Shown here piece by piece: positions 7,617 through 16,291 of a stretch of 64,000 nt of DNA. Origin of the DNA: Bacteroidota bacterium (GTDB taxonomy: Bacteria; Bacteroidota; Bacteroidia; Cytophagales; Cyclobacteriaceae); assembly GCA_018267275.1 (NCBI GenBank), contig JAFDYV010000004.1, positions 248,001 to 312,000 on the forward strand, written 5' to 3'. Position 1 is the stretch's first letter. Each line of letters opens with the position of its first letter. The notes beneath the pieces are model-generated. The model worked only from the letters and a program-made list of their open reading frames with translations, ran no database searches and was not told the DNA's origin. A program made the translations under genes and the position numbers.

Positions 7617-10148
7617 ATGCATTATCTCATCGGTAACTTAGGTCACCTCTCTGTTGTCACTGCCTTTGTTACTTCTTTGGTCAGTGCATTTGCATATTGG
7701 AAGGCAACCACCGCAACCTTGCAAAGCAAAGATGCTTGGCTGCAAAACGGCCGCGTGGCATTTTACGGGCATACCTTCTCTGTTTTAGCTGTAGTGGTAA
7801 CACTGTTTGTCATCATTCAGCAACACTATTTCGAATACCATTATGCGTACAGCCATTCTGATTCCCACCTTCCTGGCTATTACCTTCTCTCCACTTTCTG
7901 GAATGGGCAAGAAGGTAGTTTCTTGTTATGGATGTTTTGGCACGTCATTATTGGGGTAGTACTGATCAAAACACAAAAATCCTGGGAGGCGCCAAGCATG
8001 GTGGTATTTGCTTTGGTCCAAGCCTTCTTAACTTCAATGATTTTGGGGGTAGTAATTCCGGGCATCAATTTAAAACTTGGCAGTTCGCCTTTCATTTTAT
8101 TGCGCGATGCCATCAACGACCCCATTTTTAAACTTCAGCCCGACTTTATCCCAAAAGATGGCCAGGGATTAAACCCGCTGTTGCAAAACTATTGGATGGT
8201 CATCCATCCCCCCACCCTATTCCTCGGGTTTGGTTTGGCATTGCCCCCTTTTGCTTTTTGCATTGCGGGCCTTTGGCAGAAGAAGTACATGGAATGGGTG
8301 AAGCCCGCCTTGCCATGGGCTTTGCTCGCAGGCGGTATTTTGGGTTTAGGAATTTTAATGGGCGGCTATTGGGCATACGAAACGCTCAACTTTGGCGGCT
8401 ATTGGAATTGGGATCCAGTAGAAAATGCGGTTTATGTCCCTTGGCTGGTGCTGGTTGCATCCATCCACACGATGATCACCTACAAGAACAGTGGCACGGC
8501 ATTAAAAGCATCCATCATCTTAACTATTGCGGTGTTTATCCTCTTACTCTACCAAACATTCTTGACTCGTAGCGGCATATTAGGCGATGCATCCGTCCAC
8601 TCGTTTACGGACCTAGGATTATCAGGTCAGCTGTTGATTTACCTATTTTTCTTTTTGGTTGGAGCGATTGTTTTGTCCATCATTCGATGGAAAGAAATCC
8701 CATCGTCAGAAAAGGAAGCTTCTGTTTACTCGCGAGAGTTTTGGATTTTCTTGGGGGCTACTACTCTTTGCCTGATGGGTTTTCAGGTGCTGATGCCCAC
8801 CTCAATCCCCGTCTACAACAAACTCCTTTCATTGATCGGCATACAATCGAATCTGGCACCACCTGCCAACCAGGTTGAGTTCTACTCGAAATTTCAATTA
8901 TGGTTTGGCGTGGCGGTAGCAATTATTTCGGGCACAGGTCAGTTTTTTTGGTGGAAGAAAATCGATAAGCAAAAGTTAAAGAATGAGCTAATCACCCCGG
9001 CTATGGTCACGCTTATCGTTTTTGCCCTTATCATTGCCTTTGCAAAAATCTATAAGCCCACTTACTTGGTGTTGACGTTGGCCGGTGTGTATTTGATTGT
9101 TAGTAACGCGAAGGTGCTTTTGAGTTTGATCAAACTTAATCCTAAACTATCTGGTGGGGCTTTGGCACACATTGGTGTGGGCATGATGCTAATAGGAGTG
9201 ATGTTTTCAGCGGGCTATTCCAAAGTGGTTTCGTTGAACAACTCGGGCATGCTCATTTCCAAAGAACTGCCCACGGAGTTTAACCGCGATAACTTACTCT
9301 TGTTCATTAACGAGCCACGCGAGATGGCCGGCTACGAATTGGAGTACCTAGGCGAACGATATGAACCTCGCCACAAGTCGGGCTATGTTAATAAGAATCA
9401 TGTTGACCCAACCAACAATCCGCTTAAAGTAGTGGCCAGGCAAGACATTTTGTTCAAAGGCACCAAGCTTTACTCAGCAAAGGATACATTTGAAATTTAT
9501 CCTGAAAACACATATTATGAAATTGAGTTAAGGAAAAATGGCAAGGTTTCGGCCTCCCTTTTTCCCCGCGTGCAGATCAATGACCAAATGGGTGGGTTTG
9601 TTGCCTCGCCCGACATCAAGCGAAAGCTGAGCCGCGATCTGTACACCCACGTGTCACTGCCCATGAACAAAAGCGAAGAGCCAGAATGGGGAAAATTAGA
9701 AGAGTTAAAGGTCCAAATGGGTGAGGAATTCTACATTAACGCCAAGTATACGAGTTCACTCGAGCAAGTCACTAGGATAGACGAGATTGACGGTATACCG
9801 CTTGCGCCCGAAGATGTGGCGGTAAAGGCCAAAATCAAGGTACAAGGCGAACGGGAAACTTTCTATGCAGAACCCATTTTCCTGATTCGCAGCAAGTCCC
9901 AGGTAGGTCGAATTTCATCAGAAATCAATGATTTAGGGGTGAAATTGACGCTTTTGAACATCTTGCCTGAAACCAACGAGTTCTTAATTGGGATCAATGC
10001 TCGCCAAAAGGATTGGGTAGTTATCAAAGCCTTGGAGAAGCCCCTCATCAATGTTTTGTGGCTTGGCACAGGAGTGTTAATGGTCGGTTTCTGCGTGGCA
10101 ATGGTGCGAAGGTTTAAGGAGTTTGAAGAGTCAAAAAAGGAGATTTGA
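7617..10148 (+). CDS. ccmF: Cytochrome c haem lyase subunit CcmF/NrfE
   Basis: An 843-residue protein with about 15 membrane helices. The WWD-type haem motif is FGGYWNWDPVENAVYVPW near 257-275, preceded by HPPTLFLGFG. These are the signatures of the CcmF/NrfE/CcsA superfamily, which attaches haem to apocytochrome c outside the membrane. A long soluble section (about 545-800) precedes a final helix, making the protein larger than the usual 630-660 residues of CcmF. No CcmH or CcmG gene follows. The start ATG at 7617 gives a normal hydrophobic N-terminus. Confidence 0.92.
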   Translation: MHYLIGNLGHLSVVTAFVTSLVSAFAYWKATTATLQSKDAWLQNGRVAFYGHTFSVLAVVVTLFVIIQQHYFEYHYAYSHSDSHLPGYYLLSTFWNGQEGSFLLWMFWHVIIGVVLIKTQKSWEAPSMVVFALVQAFLTSMILGVVIPGINLKLGSSPFILLRDAINDPIFKLQPDFIPKDGQGLNPLLQNYWMVIHPPTLFLGFGLALPPFAFCIAGLWQKKYMEWVKPALPWALLAGGILGLGILMGGYWAYETLNFGGYWNWDPVENAVYVPWLVLVASIHTMITYKNSGTALKASIILTIAVFILLLYQTFLTRSGILGDASVHSFTDLGLSGQLLIYLFFFLVGAIVLSIIRWKEIPSSEKEASVYSREFWIFLGATTLCLMGFQVLMPTSIPVYNKLLSLIGIQSNLAPPANQVEFYSKFQLWFGVAVAIISGTGQFFWWKKIDKQKLKNELITPAMVTLIVFALIIAFAKIYKPTYLVLTLAGVYLIVSNAKVLLSLIKLNPKLSGGALAHIGVGMMLIGVMFSAGYSKVVSLNNSGMLISKELPTEFNRDNLLLFINEPREMAGYELEYLGERYEPRHKSGYVNKNHVDPTNNPLKVVARQDILFKGTKLYSAKDTFEIYPENTYYEIELRKNGKVSASLFPRVQINDQMGGFVASPDIKRKLSRDLYTHVSLPMNKSEEPEWGKLEELKVQMGEEFYINAKYTSSLEQVTRIDEIDGIPLAPEDVAVKAKIKVQGERETFYAEPIFLIRSKSQVGRISSEINDLGVKLTLLNILPETNEFLIGINARQKDWVVIKALEKPLINVLWLGTGVLMVGFCVAMVRRFKEFEESKKEI

Positions 10149-10176
10149 AGATGGTTGATCCATTTTCAAATCAACC
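10142..10176. repeat. Two overlapping, mutually exclusive dyads at the end of ccmF
   Basis: Arms GATTTGAAGATGG (10142-10154) and CCATTTTCAAATC (10160-10172) pair with one G.T mismatch. A second perfect dyad uses GGTTGAT (10153-10159) and ATCAACC (10170-10176). Both cannot form together. The first overlaps the ccmF stop codon (10146-10148). The site lies between convergent genes, so it may act as a weak two-way terminator, though no T-run is present. Confidence 0.5.
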
Positions 10177-10188
10177 AGTTGTCGGTTC

Positions 10189-11328
10189 TTATCTCAGCAA
10201 CTCCCTTGAAATCACCATCTTCTGTATTTCAGTAGTGCCTTCGTAAATCTGGGTGATTTTTGCATCGCGCATCAAGCGCTCTACATGAAATTCTTTTACG
10301 TAGCCATAACCGCCATGTATCTGAACGGCTTCGGTCGTTACTTCTTGCGCAATTTGTGATGCAAAAAGTTTTGCCATCGCGGCAGCCTTTACAAAATCCT
10401 TTTTCTGATCTTTTAGGTAGGCCGCTTGCCAAACCAACAAACGGGCAGCATCAATCTTGGTAGCCATATCGGCCAACTTAAATTGGATGGCTTGATGCTC
10501 GGAAAGATGTTTGCCAAATGCCTTGCGCTCCTTGGCGTACTTCAACGCAAACTCATACGCGCCAGCGGCTATGCCTAGCGCCTGGGCAGCAATGCCAATA
10601 CGACCTCCGTTAAGGGTGGTCATCGCAAACGTAAAGCCAAAACCATCCTCGCCTATGCGGTTTGCCTTTGGCACTTTTACATCTTGGAACATCAACGAAT
10701 GCGTATCGCTTCCTCGGATACCCATTTTATCTTCCTTCTTGCCGATTACAAAACCCGGCATACCACGTTCTACAATCAGCGCGTTGATGCCCTTGTGCCG
10801 TTTCTCCGGGTGTGTTTGTGCAATGACAATATACACGCTGGCACTCTTGCCGTTGGTAATCCAATTTTTGGTACCGTTCAGTAAGTAGTGGTCGCCTTGG
10901 TCTTCAGCGGTTGTCCGCTGACTGGTAGCGTCAGAACCTGCCTCGGGCTCCGATAAACAAAAGGCTCCTATTTTTTCTCCGGCCGCAAGCGGCTTCAAAT
11001 ACTTTTCTTTCTGCTCTTCCGTTCCAAAACGCTCAAGCCCCCAACACACCAATGAGTTATTTACCGACATGCAAACCGAGGCCGATGCATCGATTTTGGA
11101 TATCTCTTCCATGGCCAACACATATGAAATCGTGTCCATGCCCCCCCCGTTGTATTTTGGGTCTGTCATCATGCCCATGAAGCCTAGTTCCCCCATCTTT
11201 TTCACTTGCTCCGAAGGGAACTTTTGTTCGTTATCTCTGTCAATGACCCCAGGCAATAAATCGTTAACTGCAAAATCGCGCGCTGCTTGCTGTACGGAAA
11301 GGTGTTCTTCAGTGAGTTGGAAGTTCAT
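10189..11328 (-). CDS. Acyl-CoA dehydrogenase (short/medium-chain type)
   Basis: An FAD enzyme of 379 residues, normal for the family. It shows CLSEPEAGSDA (FAD/substrate loop), the KNWITNG block, VQIHGGYGYVKEF, and the catalytic glutamate E363 in QIYEGTTEIQ. It would catalyse alpha,beta-dehydrogenation of acyl-CoA thioesters in the cytoplasm, passing electrons to an electron-transfer flavoprotein. The sequence looks closest to the butyryl/short-chain group, but chain length cannot be settled by eye. It is convergent with ccmF and separated from the next minus-strand gene by a terminator, so it is probably transcribed alone. Confidence 0.9.
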   Translation of the reverse strand: MNFQLTEEHLSVQQAARDFAVNDLLPGVIDRDNEQKFPSEQVKKMGELGFMGMMTDPKYNGGGMDTISYVLAMEEISKIDASASVCMSVNNSLVCWGLERFGTEEQKEKYLKPLAAGEKIGAFCLSEPEAGSDATSQRTTAEDQGDHYLLNGTKNWITNGKSASVYIVIAQTHPEKRHKGINALIVERGMPGFVIGKKEDKMGIRGSDTHSLMFQDVKVPKANRIGEDGFGFTFAMTTLNGGRIGIAAQALGIAAGAYEFALKYAKERKAFGKHLSEHQAIQFKLADMATKIDAARLLVWQAAYLKDQKKDFVKAAAMAKLFASQIAQEVTTEAVQIHGGYGYVKEFHVERLMRDAKITQIYEGTTEIQKMVISRELLR

Positions 11329-11383
11329 AAAACAGAAAATTTCAAGTTAAAACAACAAGCTCATGTAATGGTTTCAGTTGACC

Positions 11384-11414
11384 AAACAAAAAAGCCCAAG
11401 CAAACGCTTGGGCT
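11384..11414 (-). terminator. Rho-independent terminator of the zinc peptidase operon
   Basis: A perfect 9-base stem AGCCCAAGC/GCTTGGGCT (11393-11401 and 11406-11414) has a 4-base loop. On the minus strand it is followed by TTTTTTGTTT. It lies 50 bases past the end of the minus-strand peptidase gene. Confidence 0.85.
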
Positions 11415-11463
11415 CGTAAAATTATTGGTTACAGACGACTTAGCCGCAACCCACTGCTAATTT

Positions 11464-12168
11464 TTAATCGCGGTCAGCACCTAAATACATCATGATATAA
11501 TACACTAGCGTGGTAACAGCGCCAATGGCAGCCACTACATAAGTCATAGCCGCCCATTTTAAGGCATCTTTCGCCATGTCATGCTCTTGACGGGTTACAA
11601 TGCCGCGGGCTTCTACCCATGCTAATGCACGCTTGCTAGCGTCAAATTCCACAGGCAATGTTACCAAGGCAAAAAGTGCAAACACTGAGTAGCACGCTAT
11701 GATTAGCAAAATGGCCGTCTGCCAAGGCATAATGCTCGAGGCGAAAAATGCTCCAAACATCATGGCCATTGTCAAAAAATTTAAAATTTGGGCACTCACA
11801 TTTTGAATTGGCACCATAGCCGAACGGAATTGCAACATGCTATATGCTTTGGCGTGCTGCACGGCATGACCACACTCGTGCGCTGCCACAGCGGTGGCGG
11901 CTGCATTGCGGCCATAAAATACCTCTTGGCTCAAATTGACTGTTTTATCAGCAGGGTTGTAATGGTCGGTTAACTGACCTTCTACGCTAATCACTTTCAC
12001 ATCGTTAATGCCGTTGTCCGCCAACATTAACCGGGCAATTTCTGCTCCTGTTAAATCTTTGGTAAGACGCGTTTGCGAATACTCTTTAAACTTGCTCTTC
12101 AAACGCGAACTCACCATCCAACCGATGGCCATAAAAAACAAGCCGATAAACAATGCTCCAAATCCCAT
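11464..12168 (-). CDS. Membrane zinc metallopeptidase, YugP family
   Basis: A 234-residue protein with an N-terminal helix (2-20), a zinc site AAHECGHAVQH (H97, E98, H101), and three or four membrane helices after residue 120. The family (PF04298, YugP) is widespread, with predicted protease activity at the membrane and no settled substrate. The length is usual. It lies 4 bases behind the heptose adenylyltransferase gene and ends at a strong terminator, so the two form an operon. The pairing does not explain the substrate. Confidence 0.85.
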   Translation of the reverse strand: MGFGALFIGLFFMAIGWMVSSRLKSKFKEYSQTRLTKDLTGAEIARLMLADNGINDVKVISVEGQLTDHYNPADKTVNLSQEVFYGRNAAATAVAAHECGHAVQHAKAYSMLQFRSAMVPIQNVSAQILNFLTMAMMFGAFFASSIMPWQTAILLIIACYSVFALFALVTLPVEFDASKRALAWVEARGIVTRQEHDMAKDALKWAAMTYVVAAIGAVTTLVYYIMMYLGADRD

Positions 12169-12172
12169 AATG

Positions 12173-12661
12173 TTAGTTTTTTATTGTCTTTTTTATTTTT
12201 TCTACAATACGCGTAGTAGAATAACCCGGCACAAAGTCGATTGTTTTCACTACGCCTCCAGCCTTTTTTACAACATCTGCGCCAACAATATTTTCTGCCA
12301 AATAGTCACTTCCCTTCACCAAAATATTGGGTATTAACGCTGAAATCAAATCAAGGGGTGTGTCTTCATTGAAAAAAACCACCAAATCCACAAACTCCAG
12401 CGAGGCTAAAATGCGTGCCCTGGATTGCTGGTCTTGCAAGGGGCGTTCGGGCCCTTTGAACCGGCTGACCGAATCATCGGTGTTCAACCCAATCACCAGG
12501 CGGTCGCCCAGGTTGCGGGCTTTCTCCAGATAATCGACATGACCCAAATGTAGGAGATCAAAGCAGCCGTTGGTGAAAACAACTTTTTCACCGTTCGCCT
12601 GCCATGATTTCACAGTTTCTCGTGCTTCTTCGATCGACCTAATTTTTAAAGCTGAATTCAT
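12173..12661 (-). CDS. rfaE2: D-glycero-beta-D-manno-heptose 1-phosphate adenylyltransferase
   Basis: A 162-residue nucleotidyltransferase with the signature FTNGCFDLLHLGHVDYL (HxGH at 38-41) and the later FKGPERPLQ block. It transfers AMP from ATP to heptose 1-phosphate, a step toward ADP-heptose for LPS inner core. It corresponds to the C-terminal half of E. coli HldE; here it is a stand-alone domain, as is common in Bacteroidota, so the kinase half must lie elsewhere. The family relative TagD/glycerol-phosphate cytidylyltransferase is less likely given KGPERPL and the C-terminal GYSTTRIVEKI. Confidence 0.88.
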   Translation of the reverse strand: MNSALKIRSIEEARETVKSWQANGEKVVFTNGCFDLLHLGHVDYLEKARNLGDRLVIGLNTDDSVSRFKGPERPLQDQQSRARILASLEFVDLVVFFNEDTPLDLISALIPNILVKGSDYLAENIVGADVVKKAGGVVKTIDFVPGYSTTRIVEKIKKTIKN

Positions 12662-12722
12662 TACCCCGCAAAATTCATCATTTTCTTGAATACATTTAGT
12701 AACAGTTTTCGTTTACCGTCAA

Positions 12723-13076
12723 ATGATGAGGGTTGCGCTGACTACATACCTAGTCTTGGCAATTGTCTTTTCGTCTTTTGCCCAGGTAACAACGATCGAG
12801 TCAACTTCAAATGTCTTGAAAGAAAAACTCGCCAGTATTTACATTACTAGGAGGCTCCAAGATCACATCCCTTTTTATTCGCCTGTTTACATTCCAACCA
12901 ATGCCATTTCGCCCATCGTGCTTTCGCCAATAAAAATCAAATTAATGAAACAAACTGAAGCCCATTGGAATGGGAATTTTAAATTTGATGCTTGGGGGAA
13001 AGATCGATACCCTCTTTACATGCAACCCAACAGGTATGATTGGATGCATAAAGTCAGGGAAAATGAAAAACGCTAA
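12723..13076 (+). CDS. Small secreted protein of unknown function
   Basis: A 117-residue protein with a clear signal peptide (MMRVALTTYL to SSFAQ). The mature part has no motif I recognise; it is rich in Tyr, Pro and Lys, with HWNGNFKFDAWGKDRYPLYM near the C-terminus. It stands alone on the plus strand between two minus-strand operons and its last 4 bases overlap the end of the convergent flippase-like gene. Codon use looks like that of neighbours, and the signal peptide with an intact frame argues it is real. Confidence 0.6.
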   Translation: MMRVALTTYLVLAIVFSSFAQVTTIESTSNVLKEKLASIYITRRLQDHIPFYSPVYIPTNAISPIVLSPIKIKLMKQTEAHWNGNFKFDAWGKDRYPLYMQPNRYDWMHKVRENEKR

Positions 13077-14077
13077 TCTTTGACTTGTCGCAACTTCATC
13101 CAGCTAATGAGTAAAGAAATCAAGCCCAACAAAATCATCAATGCGGTTTGCCATGCGTGGAAGATAAACACGAAAGCCACTGCATCTGCCTGCTTTAAAT
13201 TGTATAGCATTACCAACCCCAACGGTACCAACGTATGGTAAGAGCCGGCCCCGCCCGGCAATGGCGCAGCCATCGCAATGGAACCGATGGCAAACAAGGT
13301 GAGCACCGCACTAAAGCCAAGGTTCTCTGTTTCAGGAAAGGCTTTGATGACATAATAGCTCATAACAAAGTAGGCTACCCAAATGGCAAGCGAATAGAAG
13401 ATGAACAACCCTTTGTTTTTTAGACGGAAGACGGCCATCAACCCCTCCTTGAATCCTTTGATGATCGCCAACAACTTCACATTCTTGCGCAGCAGGTACA
13501 ACCCAAACAATGCCCCGATGCCGGCCAACGCCAGGCCATACACCCAAATAGGAATGTGGATTCCATCGCCACCCTTGCCAAAATCGAGCGAATCAATAAA
13601 CGACTTAAGCTTAGACCACTCGGCCACAAAAGAAAGAGCAATGAGTGCCAGCAGACAAATGACGTCTACTATACGTTCTACCACCACCGTACCAAACGAC
13701 ACCTCTACCGGTGTCTTCTCCAACTTATACAAATTGTAGCAGCGTGATACTTCGCCACCCCTTGGCACCGCCAAGTTGACCAGATAACCCACCATCAAAG
13801 ACCAGAAGCTGTTAGCCAACCCAACTTTATTGCCAGTAGGGACCAATAACATTCGCCAGCGCTCTGCCCGAAGAATGTGGCTGACAACGGCCACTGCCGC
13901 CATCATCAACAGGTATCCTTTGTTGGAGTTTTTCCAGGCACTCCACAAAAAATCAGCTTTGTTTTCTCCTTCACCTACTTGCAAGCCGCGAAGCGATAGC
14001 CACAACAAAACTGCTGTGAGGGCAATCATGCCTACATATTGCAAAACGGGTTTTAATCGGGCATTCACAAGGAGCAA
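13073..14077 (-). CDS. Flippase-like integral membrane protein (UPF0104/YbhN family)
   Basis: A 334-residue protein with about eight membrane helices. The stretch NLAVPRGGEVSRCYNLYK and the later AAPLPGGAGSYHTLVPLG are the two conserved blocks of the lysylphosphatidylglycerol synthase transmembrane region / AglD / YbhN group. Such proteins are associated with lipid or lipid-linked sugar handling in the inner membrane. The precise substrate is unknown. It lies 6 bases behind panD at the end of the panC-panD transcript, an order I recall as common in Bacteroidota. Confidence 0.8.
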   Translation of the reverse strand: MLLVNARLKPVLQYVGMIALTAVLLWLSLRGLQVGEGENKADFLWSAWKNSNKGYLLMMAAVAVVSHILRAERWRMLLVPTGNKVGLANSFWSLMVGYLVNLAVPRGGEVSRCYNLYKLEKTPVEVSFGTVVVERIVDVICLLALIALSFVAEWSKLKSFIDSLDFGKGGDGIHIPIWVYGLALAGIGALFGLYLLRKNVKLLAIIKGFKEGLMAVFRLKNKGLFIFYSLAIWVAYFVMSYYVIKAFPETENLGFSAVLTLFAIGSIAMAAPLPGGAGSYHTLVPLGLVMLYNLKQADAVAFVFIFHAWQTALMILLGLISLLISWMKLRQVKD

Positions 14078-14083
14078 AACTAA

Positions 14084-14431
14084 TTATTCCAGCATATTGT
14101 CTGGTGTTGGGAAAATTAAAGTCGGTTTAAACTTTTTGGCTTCTTCAAATTCCATTGACGCATAGGAAATGATGATGACCACATCGCCCACCTGAGCTTT
14201 GCGCGCTGCGGGCCCGTTGAGGCAGATGGTGCCGGTGTTGCGTTCACCCTTAATCACGTAAGTTTCCAACCGCTCTCCGTTGTTAATGTTCACCACTTGC
14301 ACTTTTTCGCCTTCAATCAAGTTCGCTGCCTCCATCAAAGCCTCGTCAATGGTAATACTGCCAACATAGTGCAACTCTGCTTGCGTAATCTTTACGCGGT
14401 GTATTTTTGACTTTAATACTTCAATTCTCAT
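14084..14431 (-). CDS. panD: Aspartate 1-decarboxylase
   Basis: A 115-residue pyruvoyl enzyme. It has the self-cleavage site G24-S25 in HYVGSITID, the active-site lysine K9 in LKSKIHRV, and the [16 protein letters not shown] block. It converts L-aspartate to beta-alanine for pantothenate synthesis. It overlaps panC by 4 bases (14428-14431), so the beta-alanine maker and user are coupled. The length is close to the usual 115-140 residues. Confidence 0.95.
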   Translation of the reverse strand: MRIEVLKSKIHRVKITQAELHYVGSITIDEALMEAANLIEGEKVQVVNINNGERLETYVIKGERNTGTICLNGPAARKAQVGDVVIIISYASMEFEEAKKFKPTLIFPTPDNMLE

Positions 14432-15297
14432 TCATCCATCATTAAATTATCAATCAGTCTCACGTCTCCAACAAAAGCCGCGATCAAAAGAATGGTTCCG
14501 TTTCTAACGCTTTCTACCAGCGATAAGTTTTCAACGTCTGCCAATTCAAAGTATTCGAGACGAACGTCATGTACCGCATCGCATTTGGCTTTCACCAAAT
14601 GTTTAACTTCCGCTAAGCCTTTGCCCGCTTTCAGTTGCTGTTTGCCAAATTGCAGGCTATGAAATAATACGAGCGCTTTCTGCCTTCCTTGTTCGCTTAA
14701 CCGCTGGTTGCGCGATGACATGGCCAACCCATCCGATTCCCTGACAATGGGCACCGACTTTATTTCCAAATCAAACAAGAGCTCGCTCGCAAGTTTTGTG
14801 ATGACTTTGAGTTGCTGATAATCTTTCTGCCCAAAATACGCTCGGTGTGGCTGCACAATATTAAAAAGCTTGCTCACCACCAGCGCCACCCCACTAAAGT
14901 GTCCGGGTCTAAACTCGCCCTCTAGCGTTTTATCGAGCGCACCGAAATCAAATTTCAATTGGGCGGGTAGCTGATACATTTCTTGGTTAGAAGGGGCGAA
15001 CAACACATCGCAACCAACCTCCGCCAACATCTCTTGATCTTTAGCAAGTGTGCGGGGGTACTTAGCTAAGTCGGCCGAGTTGTTGAATTGAGTTGGATTT
15101 ACGTAAACGCTGCAAACAGTGATGTCATTCTCTGCTTTTGAAGCCGCAATTAGTTGGAGGTGGCCAGCATGCAATGCGCCCATGGTTGGCACCAACCCGA
15201 TGCTCTTACCGGCAGCTTTTTGCGTCCATAAAAACGACCTTAACTGCTTTATTTCCTCAAAAAGACGCAAAACTGGCTTGTTTAAACAGGGCGGCAA
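14428..15297 (-). CDS. panC: Pantothenate synthetase (pantoate-beta-alanine ligase)
   Basis: A 289-residue enzyme with the nucleotide-binding [14 protein letters not shown] (H43, H46), VNPTQFN (pantoate site), the FGQKDYQQL block and the KMSKS-like AMSSRNQRL. It joins pantoate and beta-alanine with ATP hydrolysis to AMP. The first gene of the minus-strand panC-panD-flippase operon. The start at 15297 gives about ten residues before the conserved region; no nearer start is better. Confidence 0.95.
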   Translation of the reverse strand: MPPCLNKPVLRLFEEIKQLRSFLWTQKAAGKSIGLVPTMGALHAGHLQLIAASKAENDITVCSVYVNPTQFNNSADLAKYPRTLAKDQEMLAEVGCDVLFAPSNQEMYQLPAQLKFDFGALDKTLEGEFRPGHFSGVALVVSKLFNIVQPHRAYFGQKDYQQLKVITKLASELLFDLEIKSVPIVRESDGLAMSSRNQRLSEQGRQKALVLFHSLQFGKQQLKAGKGLAEVKHLVKAKCDAVHDVRLEYFELADVENLSLVESVRNGTILLIAAFVGDVRLIDNLMMDE

Positions 15298-15323
15298 AGA
15301 TAGGCTTTATGATTGAACCACAG

Positions 15324-15354
15324 TTGAATACGGGGCGATTTTTGTGTACCTTTG
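15324..15354 (+). promoter_or_regulatory. Bacteroidota-type promoter TTG-N20-TACCTTTG
   Basis: TTG at 15324-15326 and TACCTTTG at 15347-15354 are exactly 20 bases apart, a full match to the TTG-N19/21-TAnnTTTG consensus. Transcription would begin near 15361, about 32 bases before the ATG of the GT5 gene. Confidence 0.8.
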
Positions 15355-15392
15355 CAGTCCGGTTTTCTTTTGCCTTTAAATAAAACAGCTAT

Positions 15393-16196
15393 ATGTCAAA
15401 AATTAGAATCTTGTATGTGGCCAGCGAAATCAATCCTTTTTTGCAGACCACTGAAGTGGCCGATTTTGTTCGCAAACTGCCCCAGGCCATGCAAGAAAAG
15501 GGCATGGAGATACGCATTCTGGTGCCTCGCTTTGGATTAATCAACGAACGCAAAAACCGCCTGCATGAAGTAGTTCGTTTATCGGGCATTAACATCGCAG
15601 TGGGTGATGAAGAGAAACCCTTGATCATCAAAGTGGCTTCTATCCCCAATGCAAAACTTCAAGTTTACTTTATCGATAACGAAGATTATTTCCACCGCAA
15701 GTCAGTATTTCACGACAAAGAGAACAAGTTTTTTGAAGACAACGATGAGCGTGCCATTTTCTTCTGCAAAGGAGTGATTGAAACGGTGCGGAAATTGGGC
15801 TGGTCACCTGACATCGTTCATTGCAACGATTGGATTACCAGCTTCATCCCATTGTATCTGAAAACTACTTACAAGAAGGATCCGTTGTTTAAGAACACAA
15901 AGACAGTTTTCACGATTTATAACAACGGCTTTAGCCATAAATTCAAAGGAGATTTGATGGGCAAGGTGCGAATGATGGATATTGAAGACAGCATGTTAGG
16001 CAATCTGAAAACTGCCGATTACGAAGGCTTCATCAAGTTGGGCGCTGAGTTTTCTGATGTGGTAAACGTGGCAGGCGACAACAAGAAATTGGATGCGCTG
16101 GTGAAAAAGCTTAAAGAGAAAAAAGTGGAGACTTACGCGAAAGACGAAGACCACACTGAATCATTCTACAACCTGTACACCGAATTAGTAGGGTAA
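15393..16196 (+). CDS. Glycogen/starch synthase N-terminal (GT5) domain protein, half length
   Basis: A 267-residue protein that keeps only the N-terminal Rossmann half of glycogen synthase GlgA (normally about 475 residues). LYVASEINPFL, DIVHCNDWITSFIPLYLK and TVFTIYNNG follow the GT5 pattern. The glycine-rich KTGGLADV that binds ADP-glucose is altered to QTTEVADF (about 18-25). The C-terminal GT-B half is absent and replaced by a short lysine-rich tail. Full glycogen synthase activity is therefore unlikely. Such short proteins recur next to panC and glmS in Bacteroidota, as I recall, but their role is not known to me. Confidence 0.8.
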   Translation: MSKIRILYVASEINPFLQTTEVADFVRKLPQAMQEKGMEIRILVPRFGLINERKNRLHEVVRLSGINIAVGDEEKPLIIKVASIPNAKLQVYFIDNEDYFHRKSVFHDKENKFFEDNDERAIFFCKGVIETVRKLGWSPDIVHCNDWITSFIPLYLKTTYKKDPLFKNTKTVFTIYNNGFSHKFKGDLMGKVRMMDIEDSMLGNLKTADYEGFIKLGAEFSDVVNVAGDNKKLDALVKKLKEKKVETYAKDEDHTESFYNLYTELVG

Positions 16197-16204
16197 AACT
16201 TTTT

Positions 16205-16228
16205 GTCTAAATCAGAAGTGATTTAGAC
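16205..16228. repeat. Perfect 10-base stem-loop after the GT5 gene
   Basis: GTCTAAATCA (16205-16214), loop GAAG, TGATTTAGAC (16219-16228). It begins 9 bases after the stop codon. No T-run follows on either strand, so it is not a textbook terminator; it may stabilise the 3' end of the transcript. Confidence 0.6.
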
Positions 16229-16233
16229 GTGAG

Positions 16234-16283
16234 CGGCCTAAGCATTAATCGATAATTTATTTTAGAGATTAGGGCTTAGGCCG
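16234..16283. repeat. 10-base inverted repeat abutting the glmS -7 box
   Basis: CGGCCTAAGC (16234-16243) and GCTTAGGCCG (16274-16283) are exact complements around a 30-base A/T-rich spacer. The right arm ends at the base before the TAGCTTTG element of the glmS promoter. The placement suggests an operator or a loop-forming site. Confidence 0.6.
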
Positions 16284-16291
16284 TAGCTTTG
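16284..16291 (+). promoter_or_regulatory. Probable -7 element (TAGCTTTG) for glmS
   Basis: TAGCTTTG fits TAnnTTTG and lies 30 bases ahead of the glmS ATG. At the -33 position (around 16261) there is TTT rather than TTG. Confidence 0.55.

Noticed and set aside
8192..8878. Additional plus-strand open frames inside ccmF
   Set aside because: They overlap the conserved WWD region of CcmF in another frame and lack any family signature.
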